Assembly: GCA_946406115.1 (NCBI GenBank)
Contig: OX291553.1
Span: 5,151,001 to 5,215,000 of the forward strand
Length of the DNA stretch: 64,000 nt
Direction of reading: 5' to 3'
Source of the DNA: Apoda limacodes
Taxonomy: Eukaryota > Arthropoda > Insecta > Lepidoptera > Limacodidae
This document shows, in pieces, positions 1 through 10,400 of the stretch (position 1 is the stretch's first letter; each line of letters begins with the position of its first letter). The position numbers were made by a program, and so were the translations under genes. Under the pieces are notes generated by a model that was given only the letters and a program-made list of their open reading frames with translations, did not search any database and was not told the origin of the DNA.

Positions 1-200
1 TCACAATATTGTTTTGCGCGAGTTTGGACACTTGTCCGTCTGTTTGCGCGTCACACAAAAATCAATTTATAATACGTATATAAGCCAGTTGAAATTTTTA
101 AATCCTATTCTTTTTTCGTTTCCTATTCGTTTGCTGAATGACTTGCTATAATTTTTTTTATGACAACCGAAATTTGGCAATTACATTTAGGGAGTTGGCT

Positions 201-611
201 TCAGACTGGAGGGCCAGACTGATTCGACGAACATGTCGGTGCGTACAGAAAAGGGTTGTGTGGTTTGCAAAAAGCATTGGCGTTAGAAGGCCGGTGGATG
301 TTATTAGTAAACATTAGGTACAGCAGAGGAGAAAAGATGGAATCCTGGGAGAGACCTTCGCTAATGTTGAAGTAAGAAGAATGACTCCCTTCTATGCGGT
401 AGCAAAATCTACGATTCCTTTGGGTGAGTACGAGACGATACGTTACTTTGAAATTGAACAGCTTGCAAATTAACACGTTATGCCAGACCTTGTCGAAAAA
501 TTTCACTACATCAATTAATAGGAAACCCGACCTGAAAGGACCACTTGAGAGATTGGACCTCCATGATGCGGTGCATTTGATTGATAGGCAAGTGTTTGGT
601 TCAAAAAACAC
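201..611 (-). pseudogene. Jockey-type LINE reverse transcriptase fragment
   Basis: An open stretch of about 136 codons resembles the palm of a jockey-clade reverse transcriptase: LIDVVKFFDKVWHNVLI is the catalytic-Asp block (normally LD.EKAFD.VWH), followed by GLSQDSIFSPLLYLMFTNNI, a decayed form of G.PQGS.LSP.LYN....DI. The second catalytic box (YADD) is absent, so this is a dead fragment. It lies just downstream of OR gene A exon 4. Confidence 0.7.
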
Positions 612-810
612 TCACGCCCCCCGCACTACATCGTATTTTATCGGGCTCTCATGCAAAAGTCCGCGCAGAACTGTGTGCTCAGGCAGAAAATGAATTCGAG
701 TGAGAGAATGATATATCTGTGGTATACGTTTTTTTTGCACTTTTTTTCGCAGGTAGTGACAGCCAGCCAAACCTACGTCGTCTATTTATGTAGTAGTATT
801 ATTTTTACCC

Positions 811-975
811 GCGTAGCGGGGAACTCCCCTCCTGGCGGTGACTCACCTTCGGGTTCGAGACTCCCGCCGGTCGAAGGGACGCCCCCGAGAGCGACGACCC
901 AAGCCGGAGCGTTGGGCGCTGTATGGGCTGAGGCTCCTTCAGAGTCTCGCCCCAAAAAGCCCGGTGAAGCAGTAA
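811..975. other. GC-rich block of unknown origin
   Basis: About 165 bases rich in CCCGCC, GGTCG and CGCC in an otherwise very AT-rich setting. Open frames exist on both strands but no recognisable protein. It probably came in with a mobile element. 976-1356 holds nothing I recognise. Confidence 0.4.
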
Positions 976-1356
976 TAGCTGCAACACCCAACTGCATAGT
1001 CAGTAAGATAAAAAAAAATATACAGCGAAACTGTGGTGTAACTTGGCGCAAGATAACTTGGTAAAGAATGTTCAATCATAATACATATCAATACAAAAAG
1101 AGAGGGTTTAGAGCAGTTTGTATGTGCCAGTAGGTTTCTAAGTAGTTTTGTACAAGTTGGCAACACGTTTATCCTGCACAAATTAGTGATTTATTTCGGC
1201 GTAATCAATAAATCCGACACTTTCTATTCTTTGGTCCGCCGCGGACAGGTTAACAATCCCTTCAGAAAATTTGACTCATTTTGTCGTTCGTTACGATCGG
1301 CACGGGTGTGTCTACCTTTGAAAACACTAATAAAAAGTAAATACATATTCACTCAC

Positions 1357-1459
1357 CATCGTTGAACACTGAAGGAGAAAAAGACAGCAGCTTACTAAAT
1401 GGAATAAATAGTATACCGCAAGCATCGGGCCAAAGAAACTGGAGATATCATTAGTAAAA
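1357..1459 (-). CDS. OR gene A, exon 4
   Basis: A 103-base exon bounded by TGTGTTACAG and GTGAGTG. With the two bases left over from exon 3 it gives exactly 35 codons: SFTNDISSFFGPMLAVYYLF and then HLVSCCLFLLQ. This is the helix 5 block that is highly conserved in lepidopteran ORs; 25 of 35 residues equal exon 4 of gene B. It ends in phase 0. No exon 5 was recognised between here and base 1. Confidence 0.85.
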
Positions 1460-4400
1460 CTGTAACACAAAATAATCTAAATTTGAAAAACGGAAATGCA
1501 AAAAAGTTTTTTAAATGGTTCAATAACTTGTAGACCTTAAAAATCATAAACTTTACAAAGCAAGTATTAAAGATTTTGGTATAGCTGATGATTTAAAATC
1601 AAGTTTAAAAAGAAAAAATAATAAACATCTTATTATCACACTCATAAATGTACCTGAGAATCATGCTATGATGTTGAATACTTTCTAATAACTTCACACG
1701 AATAACAAGATTTTCTTGTTCATTGTACATTTCTACTGTCACATAATTTCCACCACCTCTGACTTCAACTCTTTTCGAGGTTTCTGGTCTTGGGAAATTT
1801 TCTAAATTATACCTTAACCTTTGAATTTGGCCAATTATTTGGAAAACTATCAGTGACAAAAGCAAATCCGTGCAGCAAACAGAAATGGCGCAAACAAAAG
1901 AAAGCCAATAGTTAAAAAACGTGTAAAAATAAAAATAATCAACTTGTTCCAGTCCTGGAAACATGTAGTTAATTGCAAATTCTGGTGTTGAATTTTTTCC
2001 AGAGCTGCCCAAGATCCCCATCCGAATATTTTTGTACATGGCGGACACATTAAAAAATATTGATGACGTCACCAATGATATAAAAATGTACACTGTATAC
2101 CAATTAGATAGTTTTTGAAATAGTTTGTACTTCTGAAAAAATAAAATCTTTCGTTTGACAAATTAAATGTTGTTTTACATAATATTATTTAGATAAACAA
2201 CTTACTTTTTCACAGAAATCGTTTCCGTGTTTATAATGTAGTAAGTGAATTTGCGTGAAGAAAGTCCTTGATATATATCCGTACTTCTTAAAATTTGCCA
2301 TAGCAGATCTCATCTGAAAAGTCTTAAGTTATAAATGTATTTTTAAATTGTAAATATTTAAAATATAGGTATATACATTACTGCCGCAGCCCCCCAATGC
2401 AGCATAACCAGGCGATCGTGAGCATTCGTGAGTCCAGTTAAGCTCAGTTGTAGCCGAGGCTTTTATAGCGCTTTTCTCAACCATGCGTGTAAATTAAAAC
2501 AATAACATAATAACGTACATGTTAATTAAAAGAAACTAAATTATACTGACAACTGTATTGACAATAATAAAAAAAGATTAGGTAATTTTGCTGCCAATTC
2601 ACCGCGTTCAACTGTCGATTTCCCTTTTTGAAGTGAAAACTTCTTAAGCGGCGTTGTGCACTTTTTTGGTATTGGAAAAACTCGCGTCAGGTCATGTGTC
2701 CTAATCGAAAATTCATAGAAAATTCGTCAGACGGAACTCGCGTCAGATTTATTTACATTAGTTTAGTTTTTGTGATGGGTAAAAAATGATAAACTCGCGT
2801 CAGATTGATCGTCAGACGGAAACCACAATGCCACGCCATAAAAATTCGCAAGACGGAGCCACAATGCCACGCCTATTATATTTTAAAGTGAAAACGTTTA
2901 GCGGCGATGTGCATTTTTTTTTTGTGATGGGTAAAAAATGTTAAACTCTGTCGGACGAGTAAAAAGTAAGAGAAAATTGGGTTTATGAAAAGATGAAAGT
3001 GCGGATTATACATGTTAAAATGTTATATCCAGGTGCTATGTTTTTGAACTGAAAACTTCAAAAAAAGGACAATTCATAGAAAATTCGTAAAACAGAACTC
3101 GCGTAAGATTTATTTACATTAGGTTAGTTTTTTATTTTTAGGATATGGCGATTATGAGTAGTACAGGGAGGTTGGATATGGAATTTTAATTCTATGACAG
3201 ATTGAGATGTCAAATATACTACGTCAAAAAAGTAAACTAACGAACATAATTATTTATAATAATGAAAGTGCGGATTACACGTGTTAAAATATGATACGAT
3301 ACGATACAATACGAAGTGAGATAAAAGTAATTGTAGAGCATAGCTTAAGTTATACTGGATAGAAGGTATATCTATGTGTTGACATGGTGATTTTATAGGA
3401 AAATAAATAAACAATCTTTATTTATCATGTTAGGTTGTGTTCAAGAAAATAGTCGAAAGTTAGAGGAGTTAGAGACGTGTGATAGGATAAGAGCCAGTTC
3501 CATTAGTTTAATATAGCTTATTACATTATTGAGAAAAATGAGTAGGATATTGCTCAAAAATATACAATGGGTCAAGATATGTCTTGTGACATATTTGAGT
3601 GCTAAGCGCGAATTGCGTGTTAAGGACATTGGTTCTGTACAATCAAATATGACGTATGAGTTGTCTTGTAACATTTTTGAATGTTTAGCGCGAATCGTGT
3701 GTAAAGGACATTGGTTTCCTACAATTAAACATGACGTATGAGTAATAAATATGGGATTTTAATTCTATTGCAGATTGAGATGTCAAATATACAACGTCAA
3801 AAATTAAACAAACAAAAATTATTGTTTATTATAAATAGAGATGTATACGAAGTGATGGGAAGTAAATAGCTGGTATGTTTTCACTTCTGCCGGCACTCCG
3901 GGAGAGCAACCCTTTTTTTTTAAAATTACTTTAATGGAGCATTCTTTTGTTTGTGACAGTCCAAAGTTTAAATAAAACTTGATCAGTTATCTCTTTTGTT
4001 ATCAATGTTCGGGTTTGAAAAAGTTCCATTTGCAAATTACATATTCGACCGTCCGGCTAAAACATTGTGGGCCGCTCTCTGATACTGTACTACAAGTAGG
4101 ATATGAACGCATATCGTAGCATGTTTAAGAAAAGTACTTTTAAATATTTTACTTTAAGTCACCGTTAATACCCAAATTATTCATCCCTACAAAAAAAAAC
4201 TTTCTTACTAAAACATACAAAGGGTAATTAAATCACACCAAACCTAATTTTGCGTAATTTTAAATTCAATGTTTTCTTGGTATTTTTTCAGGTTTTGTGC
4301 GTCAAAATAAAAAACAGCACCCTTATAGGATCATTTTATTATATGTCCGTCTGTCTTTTTCTTAGGGACGCGTGGAGGTATCAAGTTGAAATAAATATCA

Positions 4401-7400
4401 AATACTCAGGTCTGTAATCCCTTACAGACTTCTTAGTCAATGTTAACAATAGATATGATCGTTTATGCCGCATATTTTGACGCTTGCAAGGGAATCAAAA
4501 CCTATTAGTACTTTCCGTTGACTTAAAATCATGAAATTTGGCAATAAGGAAAAATCCAAAAACCTAAATAATATGTGCGATTATTAATTTATTTGCAGTT
4601 GGTAAACTAATCTCGGCCTATGTCAATGTATAGGAACAACAGTTTTACCACGGCAAAGTTAAGTTTGTTTCTAAATACAGTTTATTCGTTAGAGCAATGT
4701 TCGGTATTTTCATCCGTTACCTAATCATTATTTTGGAGAATGTAGCTGTACATTACCTAGCTGCTTAACCTGTTATACGCACGTATTATTATTTTACGAT
4801 ATTTGTCAGTCATTAAAAATTTATTTCCGTGATAAACGACCTATTTACATACCTCCAAATATGTACGAAACCCTTTATAGTCCACTATTAAATAAATAAG
4901 TTGGTGAAATGATATGAGTGTCACTTTTCTGAATTTTAGTGCATTACCGTTCTACTCTTTTATGATTGCTTGATCAAGCTGTTTTTGATTTCTCTAAATA
5001 ATATCTTAAGATATACATATAAAATTCAACATCTCTCAGTTTGTTTGTCCGTTTATGTTAATCATTTATCCGATTTACATATTTTATTTTGGTTTTAAGG
5101 GTTCCGTACCTGAAAAGGAAAAAACGGAACCCATATGGGATCACCTTGTTGACCGTCCGTCTCTCAAGACCCTTTTTCTCAAGAACGCGTGGAGGTATTA
5201 AGCTAAAATTAATATCAAATATCCCTAGTATTTGTAAAACCTTGGAGTAGTGAAAAAATCAAAAGCCACGGCAGTTTTTGCTCCATTTTTTATCCGCATA
5301 TGTTGACGCTCGCAAGGGAATCAAAACCTAAAGGGTACCTACCACTGACTTAGAATCATGAAATTTGGCAAAAAGCAATACCACGTAGAACAAGTTAGGA
5401 TAAAAATTAGTAGTATTTGTAGTTCTAGTATATCACAAAAAAAATATTGTTATGCGATTATTAACTTATTCGCAGATGGTAAACTAACTGCAACCTATGT
5501 CGATGTATGGAGACAACAGTTTTCCAACGGCAAAGTTAATTTTGTTCCTTAATAGAGCTTAAATCGGAATCCTCGGTGCTCAAGTCCGACTCGCACTTGA
5601 CCGGTTTCTTTACCCATTTATCTATATATTATGTATTGTGGAGTGGCCCATTTACATAGAAAACGAAACGCAAAGGTGACAGTGTAAATGAATGATCTTT
5701 ATAAACTACACTGCGCGCTTAGCGGTTAGAGTAGGTATTTAAAGCCTAGCTGTTTTTGTTTTATATGGGAGAGATGGATCTGTTAAGTAGTTAATCAGTA
5801 ACGTTCTCTAGTCTTTCTGTCGTTACCCCTACAGTCGGTAGGTTATGTAGAGCCTCATACTCGTTTGTGTCCTATAGCAAGGTGGCAAGTGGCCAAGACT
5901 ACCTATTTTTCAGAGCGCGATTTTTACCTGACCGTCGTCAAGTTTTTTAGTCTTTGAACTAACTATTTTAGGGTTTGATTCCCGGTATAAAGTGTGTGTA
6001 ACGCAACTTAAAATTTAGAATATTCTTTTGAAAGTCTCACGAATACCAGTAAAATTTAGAAACATTACATTGGTCCTCGCCTTTCTTTGATTGGCATGAC
6101 TAATTTATTTTTATGACCTGAAGAGAATTCATTTTAAGCCCAAGTAAGGATTCATTGCTGTATCATGCTTAATTTATATCAAGTTAGCAGGACAAGAAAA
6201 ATTGCATGATCCTGGTTCATGACAGGTTTTTGCTTTTCGCGGATAATTCACGCCAAATTATCCCACTTTTCATATCACACTAGGTAATAAAAAAATTTGG
6301 ACATGCATACTTTAGAGAGGTTAACTTAAGGTTAATGAGTGACGTTTATTTCTTCTAATATCTAGAAATATCTGTTACGCTAACGCGTTAACGCTTACTC
6401 AATCAAAATGTGTTATTTATCATTTATTGCTATTTTATCAAAGTCACAAAAAACATATAACGTTAATGCCAGTGAACTATTAAATACCCAGAGTTTTTGG
6501 ATAAATATTCATTTTATGACATTCGTTAATAGTGATGTATAATAATAACGCGTTTCGAGTAACGAAATGTTTGTATGATAAAAAATCGCTACTTGAAATG
6601 CGTTATTATCATTTATTAACGATAGTCATTAAATCATTTTTATCCAAAATTACCAACGAATTATACATTTTGACTAATGAAATGTTAAAATTTAGCAAAA
6701 CCTGACATTGGGACCGTTATTATGGACTAATTACCCATAACGAACAAAGATGAATCATACCTTGTTTCAATGTCTAAAATGTCTAGTTGTACCTTCTTAG
6801 AGCGCATTATTGTCTAGGGAACATTGAGATATCTTCGATAATATTTAAAAAACTTTTTTTTGTTTTATCATGTCAATGTGTTTAGTTAAATAATAATATT
6901 AATATTACGTATCATTATAATTTGAAAGAAAAGTAAAAATTCAATTGTCGTTTAAATCATTAAATCTTTATTAATCATCATAATCTATTACAATAATATT
7001 ATCTAAAAATGCAGCTGTCGCTAAATTGATATCTTCATGTCTCGCCCACGCGAGATAATATACGGTGCTAGCTAAGTGCGCGTAACATCCAACTGTGTGG
7101 CGTCCATGAATGCAGGAGCAATAATAGCCCTTTATTCCTTCGCGTCCATTTTGTCTCCGATCTATTAAAATGTAAGTATAGTACTGTCTCAACCGCACAT
7201 GTCGTGATTGTATACGGCCTCTTATAATTATTAATTAACTCAGGATGACGGTACACTTCGATCGTATAGTTATTAGTTTCTCTTAAATGTTCATGGCAGT
7301 TCGACCGGGCCAACTTTAAATGATAGATACCTAGTGTTAGCAAGAAAAGCTCTACATACGTAATCCTGGGAAAATCAGCCAACTCTGGATTATTTGCCTC

Positions 7401-10400
7401 CAGCCGTTCAAATGTCGCCCTTTGTCTGTTTATATTATTGGTTAATACATATTCGGCCAAAGTATTTTCTGTATTCATTTTTTCATTTATTATTTCAATA
7501 TGCTCCAGAACCTGCTCATTATCATTGTATGGCGATTGAGTAGCATTAATAATAGCCGCACATATCATTAAATCAACTATCATGTTCTTCATTGTGATAT
7601 TGAAATAGCTTTGCCGGAAGATTTTAAAATCTCTTTTAATTCTGCCATTAATTGCCTCTACCACCCATCGGACCAAAAATGGAATTCATCTTCATCAAAG
7701 CTATCTAGATTTTCAAAATCTTGTTTTCTATCTAGGCCCCATTTATATATGTTTATTATATCCAGCATAAAATTACTGTTAAAATCGTCGTGATTCCCTT
7801 GTAGCAACAATTCTTCCCACACGTTATTTCTCAAGTGCGGTTGACCAACACGTACTAGTGGTGTGATATAATAATTATGTTTTTTTAACATATTAAACTT
7901 GATATAAATCAGTATAGAGTGAGCCGGTTCATTGCGACAGTTGTCAAATATACACGATGGCCGTGTTCGAGGCACGAGAATTGCCACCAAGGCTAAAAGG
8001 GCCAGAAAGCGATTGTATCCCGGGTTTTCTTGCTAATTGAACGTCTGGCACATGTCGTTCGGGTTGTACTACTCGAGGTGGTTCTCGTTGTGTTTGTACG
8101 AATCGATCTGCTCTTTGCCAACAAGGATGGCAAGTATATCTAGCGCCATTAAATGCGATCTGAAAACATAACAATATATTAAAATAACAACAACTATGTT
8201 AAAATAATAACCGTGTAGTTATATATATATAGGTATACCTACTTATACTTATATATATAAGTAGGTATATGTATAAATTTGGTCGTCTGTGGCTCAATCG
8301 GCTTTACTAAAACATAGCAACAGTGCCATGGCATAGTATATATTACTTCATACAGTATGGTCACTCCCTGCACCTGTTCAAACTCGGCTTCACCACCCCG
8401 CATTAACGCGAATGTGACCGGTAAAAAGAACGTGGCGTTTTACACATACGCACAGTAGTTGTAGAAATTAAAGATGCGTCAATCGTATCTGTCTGTGATA
8501 TCCCTTTACGGTTTTATTAAAGGATTGTGGTGAAAACCCCTTAGCATGCACCTATAGGTAAGGCTGTCGTTCTTTAGTTTACGGTTATGGGTTCATGTGC
8601 GACAATTATATTTTTATTAACAATAATTCTTATAACCACATGAAAACAGTTAATGAGAATATGAGTTGTATTCAAAAGTCGGCTGTTGCTTAATATGAGT
8701 CGCACTGAGAAGTAGTATAAATATACGATTAGGTTACTGAATAAAAAAATTGATAGGTACATACCTCTCGCGGCACTATTTCTTGTAAAAATAATTCCAC
8801 ATGGCCTCTATTTGTTTAAAGCAGTGATAGACAAAGTCTATGTTTCCTGCGGCGTAACACAGATCTATCACTCACAACACAGCGGTTAGGTCTTTCCATT
8901 TTAACATAAATCTAATCCAGGGGCAAAAAATGTATAATCCGTAAAACAATGCTAGGGGTTGTAGAATAAACTTGAAAACACAGGGAACGCACAGATCGCA
9001 ACGACAAATGCGAAGGACTGCAAAGCGTACTGTGTGTGTTTGAGCTATATGGAACCGGTTTTTTTTCTAACTGAGTGAGCCCATCCTCCCTCCCCCCGCC
9101 GCCACTGCGTGTCGCATGCACGCCTGTTTCCCTATCGTTTTAATTGAGCGTTATTAATCTTAACTGCTTAATCTTTTTGAACAGTAAAACTTGAAAAAAT
9201 TAAACATATTGACATCCTTTCCTCAAAATTACCATAAGTTTCTTAAAAAAAAAAAACTACACATTTATAAAGTACATAACTTCTTCTAAAAATTGCCATA
9301 GGTTTCATTTGTGTTTGCAGAATTTTGGGTCGCAATGTCAACTTTACAGTTTGATTTTAAATACAGGAACTAAAATTTAAGAGCTCGGCCATTTTGGTCT
9401 CATGTAATTCTGATAAGTCATTATTTTGTTATATATAGATGCCGGAATTTCTTCTATGGAGCAACTTCAAAAGAATATAAAAAAAACATACAACCGAATT
9501 GAGAACCTCCTGTTTTTTTGAAGTCAGTTAAAAATAATGGCCAATTCAAATTCAATATAATTTATTCAGTTTAGGCTACAATAATTGAGCACTTATGAAT
9601 GTCACTACGCCATCGGTTCGTAAGTCTATAGGGCGGGAGACCTTGTACTGAGAAGAACCTGCAAGAAATTCAGCAAGGGCATTTCTTTTCTCCCTTTCTC
9701 TTACAGCGTCCAATTAAAATATTGGAAAATGCCCTCCCTATCATAAAAGGACACTTTCCATTACAAACATAAAAAACATGAAATATAAAGCACAAGCACA
9801 ACATAAAAAAGTATCTAATATATCTAATAGAATCTAATAAAGCCATAAACTGCGAGGACTTTATTTTTTGTTCTGTTTTTTAAATCAGCATTCAAAGTGA
9901 AATTGGACGTAGGTATGCATTTTCTTTTCAAAAAATAAGAGTTTTAGTAAAATTGATACATCAAAATAACAACCGTAGTTTGTATTGAAATTTCTCTTGA
10001 TGTATATTTATCTACTTCCTGTATAGTATTATTTTAATTAGTTTCATGTGAATAAATATCCCTTTTTTCAGTAAAAATCTCTTTAGTTTGTTTACAATAT
10101 TAGTTTTAAGTTGAGGCTGTTAAGCGCTTAAAAATTTAAAACAATTTTCTTCTTAATCAGACACGGCAGTATCTGTTTCAATTTCGAAATCGACTTTCAT
10201 CTAACGAAAGGCCATCTACGTCATCTAAGAGATCGTCATCAGCCATCAGCCATTCCGGTGAAACGATTTTGCATCTTTCGGAATAAGACGGAACAGATTA
10301 TATAGGTCCTTAAATTAAGTATCTGGTATTGCTTTGCCATTAAGCCGCATAGGTTTCAGCAATAATTTTGTGATATTTTTTGCCTGCGTGAGTGTTTTTT

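Noticed and set aside
651..1064. Open frame of 137 codons over the GC-rich block
   Set aside because: Open on both strands because of base composition; no motif, no splice context.
1850..2050. Overlapping minus-strand ORF with CCTKIFGWGS
   Set aside because: Out-of-frame shadow of OR gene A exon 3.
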